A DNA stretch of 5,694 nt from positions 1-5,694 of the forward strand of contig JACETA010000052.1 in assembly GCA_013911545.1 (NCBI GenBank), written 5' to 3'. Position 1 is the first letter of the stretch. Each line of letters starts with the position of its first letter. A program made the position numbers and the translations under genes. The notes under the pieces were generated by a model that made no database searches, was not told the DNA's origin, and was given only the letters and a program-made list of their open reading frames with translations. Source of the DNA: Chloroflexota bacterium. Its GTDB lineage: Bacteria > Chloroflexota > Dehalococcoidia > Lucifugimonadales > Lucifugimonadaceae. Shown here piece by piece: positions 1 to 5,694 of this stretch.

Positions 1-90
1 TCTGCAAAAGCATATTTAAATGCTATAAATAGGCAGGTACAAATGATGAACGAAGGTTCTGAATCACCCGGATCTGGAGCAGGAAGATGA
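1..90 (+). CDS. leuA: 2-isopropylmalate synthase, C-terminal end only (5' truncated by window edge)
   Basis: The frame open from base 1 to the TGA at 88-90 gives 29 residues beginning SAKAYLNAINRQ. This resembles the last helix of the regulatory C-terminal domain of 2-isopropylmalate synthase (typically S-AYL/VNALN-). That enzyme condenses acetyl-CoA with 2-oxoisovalerate in the first committed step of leucine synthesis. The remaining tail is Gly/Ser-rich and ends GSGAGR; its glycine codons also form the Shine-Dalgarno region for leuC. The stop overlaps the leuC start by four bases (ATGA). Position directly before leuCDB supports the call strongly. The evidence is a short fragment plus context, so a homologous LeuA-family enzyme such as a second citramalate synthase cannot be excluded from these residues alone. 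Confidence 0.82.
   Translation, partial: SAKAYLNAINRQVQMMNEGSESPGSGAGR
76..84 (+). promoter_or_regulatory. Ribosome binding site for leuC, inside the leuA 3' end
   Basis: GGAG at 76-79 lies 7 bases before the leuC ATG at 87, which is good Shine-Dalgarno spacing. A second AGGA at 81-84 is too close to the start to be the main site. The motif is embedded in the last leuA codons (Gly-Ala-Gly-Arg) and supports translational coupling of leuA and leuC. Confidence 0.65.
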
Positions 91-1484
91 GCAAAACATT
101 ATTCGAAAAAATATGGAATTCTCATGTGGTAGAGCAATTAGATGATGATCTAGCACTAATTTATATTGATTTGCATTTAGTACACGAAGTGACTTCTCCT
201 CAAGCTTTCGAAGGCTTGAGAATTAATTCAAGAAAAGTAAGAAGGCCTGATCTGACGGTAGCAACAATAGATCATAATGTACCTACTATAGACAGATTTA
301 ATATCAAAGATCCTATATCAATGCAGCAAATCGAAACTTTAAGAAAAAATTGTGAAGACTTTAAGGTGCCAATTTATGATATTGATAATATTAATCAGGG
401 TATAGTTCATGTTATTGGCCCGGAATTAGGATTAACGCAGCCGGGGATGACTATAGTTTGCGGAGATAGTCATACTTCTACTCATGGAGCTTTTGGAGCA
501 TTAGCTTTTGGAATTGGAACTTCTGAAGTTGAACATGTTTTAGCTACACAAACCCTTCTTCAAAAGAAACCAAAAACTATGTCTGTTGAAACAACAGGAA
601 AACTTCCTTTTGGGGTAACTCCAAAAGACCTAATACTTTCAATTATTGGAAAAATTGGTGTTGACGGTGGCACTGGACATGCAATCGAATTTAGAGGTGA
701 AGCTTTTGAAAATATGACTATGGAGGGAAGGATGACAGTTTGCAATATGACTATTGAAGGTGGCGGAAGAGCCGGAATGATTGCTCCTGATGAAAAAACA
801 ATTGAATTTGTTCAAGGAAAAAAATTTTCACCTAAAGGAAAAAACCTTGAAAAGCTAATTGAAATATGGAGAGAGTTGAAGACAGAATCTAATGCAAAAT
901 TTGATACAGAAGTTGAAATAGATTGTTCAGAGCTTGAGCCTCATATTTCTTGGGGCACAAATCCCGGTCAGGTTATTGGTGTAAACTCCTCAATCCCGGA
1001 CCCAAATGATTATGACACACCTGAAAAAAAATCTAATGCGGAGAGTGCTTTAGAATATATGGGTCTTGAGTCAGGTCAGAAAATTTCAGACGTTAAAATT
1101 GATAGGGTTTTTATTGGTTCTTGTACAAATGGACGAATTGAAGATCTTAGAGCTGCCGCAAAATTAATAGACGGCAAGAAAGTTAATAAAGATGTAAATG
1201 CAATGGTGGTTCCAGGCTCTGGTATTGTAAAAATGTTGGCTGAAAAAGAAGGACTAGATAAAGTCTTTGTTGATTCTGGTTTTGAGTGGAGAGAGGCAGG
1301 TTGTTCTATGTGCTTAGCTATGAACCCAGATAAGCTTAGCCCTCAAGAAAGATGTGCTTCAACATCAAATAGAAATTTTGAAGGTCGTCAAGGGAAAGAT
1401 GGAAGAACTCATCTTGTAAGCCCAGAGATGGCAGCTGCAGCAGCCATTGAAGGCCATTTTGTTGACGTTAGGGATTGGAAGTAA
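87..1484 (+). CDS. leuC: 3-isopropylmalate dehydratase large subunit
   Basis: Large subunit of cytoplasmic isopropylmalate isomerase, an aconitase-family [4Fe-4S] enzyme. With LeuD it converts 2-isopropylmalate to 3-isopropylmalate; in citramalate-using organisms it also isomerises citramalate via citraconate. The 465 residues match the long bacterial LeuC form (E. coli 466). Seen directly: N-terminal LHLVHEVTSPQAFEGLR (29-45), GDSHTSTHGAFG (126-137), and three cluster-ligand cysteines, Cys346 in GSCTNGR and Cys406/Cys409 in AGCSMC. The C-terminal block CASTSNRNFEGRQG (423-436) is also typical. No truncation or missing ligand is seen. The ATG start overlaps the leuA stop (ATGA), has GGAG 7 bases upstream and gives the usual LeuC N-terminus. 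The stop TAA shares one base with the leuD ATG, so coupled translation of the two subunits is likely. Confidence 0.98.
   Translation: MSKTLFEKIWNSHVVEQLDDDLALIYIDLHLVHEVTSPQAFEGLRINSRKVRRPDLTVATIDHNVPTIDRFNIKDPISMQQIETLRKNCEDFKVPIYDIDNINQGIVHVIGPELGLTQPGMTIVCGDSHTSTHGAFGALAFGIGTSEVEHVLATQTLLQKKPKTMSVETTGKLPFGVTPKDLILSIIGKIGVDGGTGHAIEFRGEAFENMTMEGRMTVCNMTIEGGGRAGMIAPDEKTIEFVQGKKFSPKGKNLEKLIEIWRELKTESNAKFDTEVEIDCSELEPHISWGTNPGQVIGVNSSIPDPNDYDTPEKKSNAESALEYMGLESGQKISDVKIDRVFIGSCTNGRIEDLRAAAKLIDGKKVNKDVNAMVVPGSGIVKMLAEKEGLDKVFVDSGFEWREAGCSMCLAMNPDKLSPQERCASTSNRNFEGRQGKDGRTHLVSPEMAAAAAIEGHFVDVRDWK
1470..1474 (+). promoter_or_regulatory. Ribosome binding site for leuD, decides its start
   Basis: AGGGA at 1470-1474 lies 9 bases before the ATG at 1484, within a workable distance. 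The alternative in-frame TTG at 1475 directly abuts this motif and could not use it. The site sits in the last codons of leuC. Confidence 0.6.
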
Positions 1485-2080
1485 TGGATGCATTTGTAAA
1501 ACATAAAGGTTTGGTAGCACCTTTAGACAGATCCAATGTAGATACTGACCAAATAATACCAAAACAATTTTTAAAAAGAATTGAAAGGACTGGTTTTGGA
1601 GAATTTGCTTTTTTTGATTGGAGATACTTAGAGCCAGGAGTATTAAATCCCGAATTTATTTTAAATGAAGAAAGATTTAAAAAGGCATCAATACTAGTTT
1701 CAGGTACAAATTTTGGTTCTGGTTCTTCAAGAGAACATGCGCCATGGGCTCTGCTTGATTATGGATTCAAAGTAATTATTGCTCCAAGTTTTGCAGATAT
1801 ATTTCGAAATAATTGCTTTCAGAATGGAATGCTATCAATTATTTTAGAAAAAAAAGAGGTTGATTATCTAATGGGAATGTCACTTTCAAATAAAGGTTAT
1901 CAGTTGAATGTAGATCTTGAAAATGAAGTAATTTATGACGACAAAGAGTTTAAAGCGAACTTTAAAATTGACCCTTTCAGAAGGGAATCATTACTTAAAG
2001 GTCAAGATGAGATAGCAAGGACTCTTGATTCAGGCAGTTATATTGATAATTATGAAAATAATAGAATTGAAAGATGGTAA
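1484..2080 (+). CDS. leuD: 3-isopropylmalate dehydratase small subunit
   Basis: Swivel-domain subunit that pairs with LeuC to form isopropylmalate isomerase. I chose the ATG at 1484, giving 198 residues, over the in-frame TTG at 1475. The ATG forms a TAATG junction with the leuC stop and has AGGGA 9 bases upstream. It also gives a first segment, MDAFVKHKGLVAPLDRSNVD, that lines up with known LeuD N-termini. Length is close to E. coli LeuD (201). Motifs seen: NVDTDQIIPKQFLKRIERTG (18-37) and the substrate-binding loop NFGSGSSREHAPWALLDYG (76-94). IAPSFADIFRNNCFQNG (99-115) follows, where the aconitase small-subunit fold is most conserved. The protein is complete, without frameshift. leuB follows after three bases. 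Confidence 0.97.
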   Translation: MDAFVKHKGLVAPLDRSNVDTDQIIPKQFLKRIERTGFGEFAFFDWRYLEPGVLNPEFILNEERFKKASILVSGTNFGSGSSREHAPWALLDYGFKVIIAPSFADIFRNNCFQNGMLSIILEKKEVDYLMGMSLSNKGYQLNVDLENEVIYDDKEFKANFKIDPFRRESLLKGQDEIARTLDSGSYIDNYENNRIERW

Positions 2081-2083
2081 AAA

Positions 2084-3178
2084 ATGAATTTTAAAATTGC
2101 TTTATTATCAGGAGATGGAATTGGTCCTGAAGTTACAAATGAGTCTTTAAAAATTTTAGATGCAGTATCAAAAAAATACGGACATAAATTTGAATATGAC
2201 TATCAAGATGTGGGTGGGATTTCAATTGATAAGCACAACACTGCGATTACTGAAGAAGCATTGAGTAAATGTTTAGAAAGCCAGGCAGTATTATTTGGTT
2301 CTGTTGGTGGCCCCAAATGGGATGATCCGAATAGTGATGTAAGGCCTGAAGATGGAATTTTAAAATTACGTAAAGAATTAGATCTGTTTGCAAATATAAG
2401 ACCTGCAAAAGTTTATCCTGCCCTTTCTAATTCAAGTCCGCTAAAAAAAGAAATATTAGAAAATGTTGATTTCATAATTATTAGAGAATTAACATCTGGA
2501 TTATACTTTGGTGAACCAAAAAAAAGATGGGTAGAAAATGGAAAAAGATATGCAGTTGATACCCTTAGGTATGATGAAGATGAAGTTAGGAGGGTAGTTA
2601 GGGTTGGTTTTGAAATGGCAAAAAAACGTGAAAAAAAATTACATTCATTAGACAAGATGAATGTAATGGCTAGTTCAAGATTGTGGAGAGAAATAGCTGA
2701 AGAAGTTTCTAAAGAGTACCCGGAAGTAGATTTAATACATATGCTGGCAGATAATGCAGCAATGCAAATAATAACTAACCCATCTGACTTTGATGTGTTA
2801 GTCACTGAAAATACTTTTGGAGATATTTTGTCTGATGAGGCTGCTGTAATTGGCGGTTCAATGGGTATGCTTCCTTCCGCTAGCTTATCATCCATACCTG
2901 GGATAATAGAGGATAATTCCAAACCTGCTTTGTACGAACCTATTCATGGCTCAGCACCAGATATAGCTGGGAAAGGTATTGCAAATCCAATAGCTTCAAT
3001 ATTAAGTACTTCTATGATGCTGAAATGGTCTTTTGGTTTAGATAAAGAAGCTGAAGAAATTGAAAATGCTGTAAATACTTTAATTGATAATGGGGTCAGG
3101 ACTAAAGATTTATCAGAAAATGATAATTTCTTAACAACAAGTCAAATGGGTGATGAAATTTACAAACTAATTAAATAA
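2084..3178 (+). CDS. leuB: 3-isopropylmalate dehydrogenase
   Basis: NAD-dependent oxidative decarboxylation of 3-isopropylmalate to 2-oxoisocaproate precursor; with CimA present it probably also acts on 3-methylmalate to yield 2-oxobutyrate. It belongs to the isocitrate/isopropylmalate dehydrogenase family and is cytoplasmic. The 364 residues are usual for the family. By comparison with the Thermus enzyme: substrate-binding Arg96, Arg106 and Arg134; catalytic Tyr141 (SGLYFGEP) and Lys191 (LDKMNV); metal-binding Asp223 (ADNAAMQ), Asp247 and Asp251 (GDILSDEA). The loop EPIHGSAPDIAGKGIANP (285-302) carries Asp293, the residue associated with NAD rather than NADP preference. The start ATG lies three bases after the leuD stop. 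Its Shine-Dalgarno is poor (AGATGG at 2072-2077), so reinitiation by ribosomes finishing leuD is plausible. All key residues are present. Confidence 0.98.
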   Translation: MNFKIALLSGDGIGPEVTNESLKILDAVSKKYGHKFEYDYQDVGGISIDKHNTAITEEALSKCLESQAVLFGSVGGPKWDDPNSDVRPEDGILKLRKELDLFANIRPAKVYPALSNSSPLKKEILENVDFIIIRELTSGLYFGEPKKRWVENGKRYAVDTLRYDEDEVRRVVRVGFEMAKKREKKLHSLDKMNVMASSRLWREIAEEVSKEYPEVDLIHMLADNAAMQIITNPSDFDVLVTENTFGDILSDEAAVIGGSMGMLPSASLSSIPGIIEDNSKPALYEPIHGSAPDIAGKGIANPIASILSTSMMLKWSFGLDKEAEEIENAVNTLIDNGVRTKDLSENDNFLTTSQMGDEIYKLIK

Positions 3179-3180
3179 TT

Positions 3181-3627
3181 ATGAAATTTCAAAATTTATA
3201 TATTCCAAAAAAAATAATAGGAGAAATAATTTCTCATGCATTAAATAATGACCCTAATGAAAGTTGTGGAATTTTGCAGGGTAAAGGCACGATGACAACA
3301 AAATTTCATAAACTTAAAAATGTTCATGAAGCTCCACAAAACAGATATACAATTGATCCTATTGAATTGATGAATACTGAGAAAATTTGTGATGATGAAG
3401 ATGAGTCTATAATTGGGTTCATGCATTCACATACTCACACACAAGCATATCCTTCTGAAACAGATGTAAAAAATGCGCTCACATCTGGATATTTGGACCA
3501 AATATATGTAATTGTTTCATTAGTAGAAAAAGCAAGGCCAATAGTTAAAGCTTTTTCTATCAATAACCATGGAGAGATATCAGAAATATTTATTGATTTT
3601 GATGGGCCTAAATATATTAGTAGATAA
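3181..3627 (+). CDS. Mec-like M67 (JAB1/MPN/JAMM) zinc metallopeptidase
   Basis: A 148-residue, single-domain JAMM protein with no signal peptide or membrane segment, so probably cytoplasmic. The metal site is complete: Glu27 (NESCGIL), then HSHTHTQAYPSETD at 82-95, supplying His82, His84, Ser92 and Asp95 in the pattern HxH-x7-S-x2-D. The E(A/S)CG start and the HSHTxTxAYPSxTDV signature resemble mycobacterial Mec. Mec releases cysteine from the C-terminus of the sulfur-carrier protein CysO; related enzymes trim ubiquitin-like sulfur carriers (ThiS/MoaD type). No carrier, ThiF/MoeB or CysM gene is visible here, so the substrate is unknown. It begins two bases after the leuB stop with no recognisable Shine-Dalgarno and is probably the last gene of the leu operon. 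Its 3' end overlaps the convergent cimA by 11 bases. Family call is firm; the cysteine-releasing role is inference. Confidence 0.88.
   Translation: MKFQNLYIPKKIIGEIISHALNNDPNESCGILQGKGTMTTKFHKLKNVHEAPQNRYTIDPIELMNTEKICDDEDESIIGFMHSHTHTQAYPSETDVKNALTSGYLDQIYVIVSLVEKARPIVKAFSINNHGEISEIFIDFDGPKYISR
3617..3627. other. Convergent overlap of the peptidase and cimA 3' ends
   Basis: The plus-strand peptidase stop (TAA, 3625-3627) and the minus-strand cimA stop (TAA read from 3619 to 3617) lie within 11 shared bases. Neither strand has a GC-rich hairpin with a T run around the junction. Transcription from each side must therefore end inside, or run through, the opposite gene, or depend on a factor. 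Confidence 0.85.
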
Positions 3628-5188
3628 TATTTCTAGTTAGCCACCACTCCATAGAGTCAGAAAGAGCCATCCAGCTCGCTTCAATAATATTTGATGATGC
3701 ACCCACAGTTGTCCATACTTGCTTATCATCTGCAGATTCAATAGATACGCGAACAATTGATTCAGTCGCTTCAGATTCATTTACAACCCGAACTTTATAG
3801 TCAGTTAATTTTACCTTGTCCACAAGAGGATAAAATTTTAATAGAGCTTCTCTTAAAGCTTTATCAAGTGCAGCTACGGGACCATTCCCGATTGATTTCT
3901 CTTCAATTTCATTTCCATTAACACTTAATTTAATAGATGCAGAGCATTGATTATTTTTATTTTCTTCAGAAGTTTGAAGTCTTACATCATACCCAATTAA
4001 ATTAAATGGGCTTTGGATTAATTTCTTTTCTTTTTTAAATAATAACTCAAGTGACGCTGATGCAACTTCATAAGAAAATCCGTTATTTTCTTTTTCTTTT
4101 ATAATTCTTATTAGTTTTTTTATATCATTTTCATTAAATTTACTCTCTATATTTAGTTCCTTCAATCTTGATACAACATTACTTCTGCCGGCTAATTCTG
4201 AAACAGTAATATTTGATGTATTTCCTATATCTTCAGGGTCCATATGCTGATAAGAATCTACATATTTATTTACTGCTGATGCATGCATGCCGCCTTTATG
4301 AGTAAAGGCCATATTTCCTACATATGGTGCATATGGAAATGGAGTCCTATTTACAGTGTCGGATACAAAATTAGAAACTTCAGTAAGTGTTTTTATTTTG
4401 TCTTTACTTAATAAAGAAATACCTTTTTTAAAATATAAATTTGCAATCAAGCTGATAAGGTTTGTATTGCCACATCTCTCACCATACCCATTTATTGTTC
4501 CTTGTATATGCCTAATACCATGATTATAAGCTTCTAAAGTACATGCCACAGCTGTATCCGTATCGTTATGGCAATGTATGCCTAGTTTTGAGGGGTCAAT
4601 TAATTTTTTAACTTCATTTAATACTTTTTCTATATTTTCTGGGATCATTCCGCCATTTGTGTCACATAAAGTAACTATGTCAGCTCCAGACTCATAAGCT
4701 GCAATTAATGTTTTTAATGCATAATCTTTATCTGAATAAAATCCATCAAAAAAATGCTCAGCATCAAAAATAACTCTTCTATCTCTATTTGCTAAAAAAC
4801 TTACAGTCTCTTCAATCATTTTTAAATTCTCATCAAGAGACGTTTCAAGAACTTTCAACACTTGCTTTGAAGATGATTTGCCCACTACAGCTATAACCTT
4901 TGCTTCTGAACTTAATAAAGCATTAACTATTGCATCTTCTTCTATATTTGAATCAGGTTTTCTTGTTGAACCAAAAGCACTTATATTTGAATTTCTAATA
5001 TTCTCTTTTTGAATGAGCTTAAAATATTCATCATCTTTAGGATTTGAGCCGGCATAACCTCCCTCAATAGTATCAATCCCCAGTTCATCAAGCTTTAAAG
5101 TAATATTAATTTTATCTTTTAGAGACAGAGATATTCCAGACTGTTGCGCCCCATCTCTAAGTGTTGTGTCATATAATTCAATTTTCAA
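3617..5188 (-). CDS. cimA: (R)-citramalate synthase
   Basis: Condenses pyruvate with acetyl-CoA to (R)-citramalate, the entry to the threonine-independent route to 2-oxobutyrate and isoleucine. The 523 residues match the long citramalate synthase family (TIGR00977, about 525) within the LeuA/homocitrate synthase superfamily. The N-terminal TIM-barrel HMGL-like domain (about 1-270) shows YDTTLRDGAQ (6-15) with catalytic Arg11 and metal-binding Asp12. It also has the metal motif HCHNDTDTAVA (205-215; His205, His207) and INGYGERCGN (232-241). The linker holds APYVGNMAFTHKGGMHASAV (287-306), then the family-typical VSELAGRSNVVSRL (338-351). A LeuA-type dimerisation/allosteric domain (about 395-515) includes GPVAALDKALREAL (436-449). 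The start is TTG with an in-frame stop four codons upstream and a good Shine-Dalgarno. Isoleucine feedback through the C-terminal domain is known for relatives but not shown here. A 2-isopropylmalate synthase role is less likely. Confidence 0.95.
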   Translation of the reverse strand: MKIELYDTTLRDGAQQSGISLSLKDKINITLKLDELGIDTIEGGYAGSNPKDDEYFKLIQKENIRNSNISAFGSTRKPDSNIEEDAIVNALLSSEAKVIAVVGKSSSKQVLKVLETSLDENLKMIEETVSFLANRDRRVIFDAEHFFDGFYSDKDYALKTLIAAYESGADIVTLCDTNGGMIPENIEKVLNEVKKLIDPSKLGIHCHNDTDTAVACTLEAYNHGIRHIQGTINGYGERCGNTNLISLIANLYFKKGISLLSKDKIKTLTEVSNFVSDTVNRTPFPYAPYVGNMAFTHKGGMHASAVNKYVDSYQHMDPEDIGNTSNITVSELAGRSNVVSRLKELNIESKFNENDIKKLIRIIKEKENNGFSYEVASASLELLFKKEKKLIQSPFNLIGYDVRLQTSEENKNNQCSASIKLSVNGNEIEEKSIGNGPVAALDKALREALLKFYPLVDKVKLTDYKVRVVNESEATESIVRVSIESADDKQVWTTVGASSNIIEASWMALSDSMEWWLTRNIIY

Positions 5189-5194
5189 TATTCG

Positions 5195-5200
5195 TTCCTA
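5195..5200 (-). promoter_or_regulatory. Ribosome binding site for cimA, supports a TTG start
   Basis: Read on the minus strand, TAGGAA covers 5200-5195, leaving six bases (CGAATA) before the TTG at 5188-5186. The TAG in this motif is also an in-frame stop for cimA. Together these exclude any upstream start and fix TTG as the initiator. Confidence 0.75.
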
Positions 5201-5236
5201 CTAAATGAATGATTAATATATCATGCTAGGTAACTG

Positions 5237-5694
5237 TTAGACGAATTTTTTTGAATCTTTTAAATTCATTATCATTGGGCCTCCAATTAAAAATTGCCCA
5301 GTCCACTCATAAATCATTTTTTCATCTGTTGATTCATTTTTTTTAATTAAAGATTCGAAGGAATAGAATTTATCTTGAATATTATAATTTTCATCAAGAA
5401 AATAAATAACTCCTCCAGCCTCTTTTATTATTAAAAGTCCTGCGCCAAAATCCCATATACTTGCAGGGCCAAATAAACCAAACTTAATTACTCCTTTTGC
5501 TGCAAGAGCCATTTCATAAGCTACAGTGCCAATTACTCTTTTCTCGCCTTTTATAATTTTATTCCATGGTTTTATATTCCTGTTTTTATTTCCAAATAAA
5601 GTACTAAAAGAGGAGTAGGATGTTACCGATCCTTCTTCTAAATTAGATATATTATTTTCAGTTAGGTCTAATTTCAAACTTCCTATCCTTGATC
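5237..5694 (-). CDS. Inositol monophosphatase family protein, C-terminal part (5' truncated by window edge)
   Basis: The frame stays open to the window edge, giving 151 residues before the stop (TAA, 5239-5237); the start lies outside. It matches the C-terminal half of the Mg2+-dependent inositol monophosphatase/FIG superfamily. IGTVAYEMALAAKGVIKFGL corresponds to the usual GSxALelalVAaGrld segment. IWDFGAG (near 5458-5438) is the WDxAAG motif, with the aspartate that binds metal in this fold, and is followed by KEAGG (5425-5411). The end, GQFLIGGP, is also usual for the family. The N-terminal metal motifs (GxEE, DPxDGT) are not in view, so substrate cannot be assigned: inositol phosphate, histidinol phosphate, fructose bisphosphate or PAP are all possible. 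It lies 48 bases upstream of cimA on the same strand and may be cotranscribed. A TTG at 5677 is in frame but would remove the catalytic N-terminus. Confidence 0.82.
   Translation of the reverse strand, partial: SRIGSLKLDLTENNISNLEEGSVTSYSSFSTLFGNKNRNIKPWNKIIKGEKRVIGTVAYEMALAAKGVIKFGLFGPASIWDFGAGLLIIKEAGGVIYFLDENYNIQDKFYSFESLIKKNESTDEKMIYEWTGQFLIGGPMIMNLKDSKKFV

Noticed and set aside
560..745. Short antisense frame inside leuC
   Set aside because: It is fully contained in a clear LeuC coding region, has no recognisable motif, and nothing supports independent expression.
1475..1483. In-frame TTG start for leuD, three codons before the ATG
   Set aside because: The only Shine-Dalgarno motif (AGGGA, 1470-1474) abuts this TTG, and family N-termini begin near the ATG at 1484, which also forms the TAATG junction.
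2413..2922. Long open frame of 169 codons antisense to leuB
   Set aside because: It lies wholly inside leuB, shows no recognisable domain, and has the Ser/Ile-rich composition expected of a shadow frame opposite a real gene.
3611..3631. A/T palindrome around the convergent stop codons as a bidirectional terminator
   Set aside because: Only about five A-T pairs form before a mismatch, there is no G+C stem, and no clear T tract follows on either strand.
5189..5243. Promoter for cimA with -10 TATATT (5220-5215, minus strand)
   Set aside because: A TATATT hexamer is expected by chance in such AT-rich DNA, and at 17 bases spacing the -35 position reads CGTCTA, which is not promoter-like.
5675..5677. 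TTG as a true start of the phosphatase gene
   Set aside because: The frame remains open to the window edge, and starting here would leave about 146 residues without the N-terminal metal-binding half of the family.

Overview
The window is an AT-rich (about one third G+C by eye), densely packed bacterial stretch devoted mostly to branched-chain amino acid synthesis. Coding sequence covers nearly all of it; the only gap of note is 48 bases. The low G+C, very short spacers and overlapping genes would fit a streamlined, possibly marine, bacterium. The long-form LeuC, the LeuB sequence, the TIGR00977-type citramalate synthase and the Mec-like JAMM peptidase are reminiscent of low-GC Chloroflexota or Actinobacteriota. 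This placement is recall-based inference with low confidence.

Plus strand, 1-3627: a leu operon. It opens with the last 29 codons of a probable leuA (2-isopropylmalate synthase). Then come leuC and leuD (large and small subunits of isopropylmalate isomerase), leuB (3-isopropylmalate dehydrogenase), and a small Mec/JAB1-type metallopeptidase. Junctions are very tight: a 4-base ATGA overlap (leuA/leuC), a 1-base TAATG overlap (leuC/leuD), then 3-base and 2-base gaps. One polycistronic message with translational coupling is the likely arrangement. Its promoter lies upstream of the window.

Minus strand, 5694-3617: the 3' part of an inositol-monophosphatase-family gene, then, 48 bases downstream, a complete citramalate synthase gene (cimA). 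The cimA gene starts at TTG behind a good Shine-Dalgarno sequence. It converges on the leu operon so closely that its stop codon lies inside the last codons of the peptidase gene (11-base overlap).

How they work together: LeuA feeds acetyl-CoA plus 2-oxoisovalerate into leucine synthesis. CimA feeds acetyl-CoA plus pyruvate into (R)-citramalate. In organisms with this pathway, LeuCD and LeuB process both products, giving 2-oxoisocaproate for leucine and 2-oxobutyrate for isoleucine. The window therefore encodes, except for most of LeuA, a leucine branch and a threonine-independent isoleucine branch sharing one set of middle enzymes. I see no mobile element, RNA gene, CRISPR array or clearly undescribed system. 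The least explained element is the JAMM peptidase as last gene of the leu operon.
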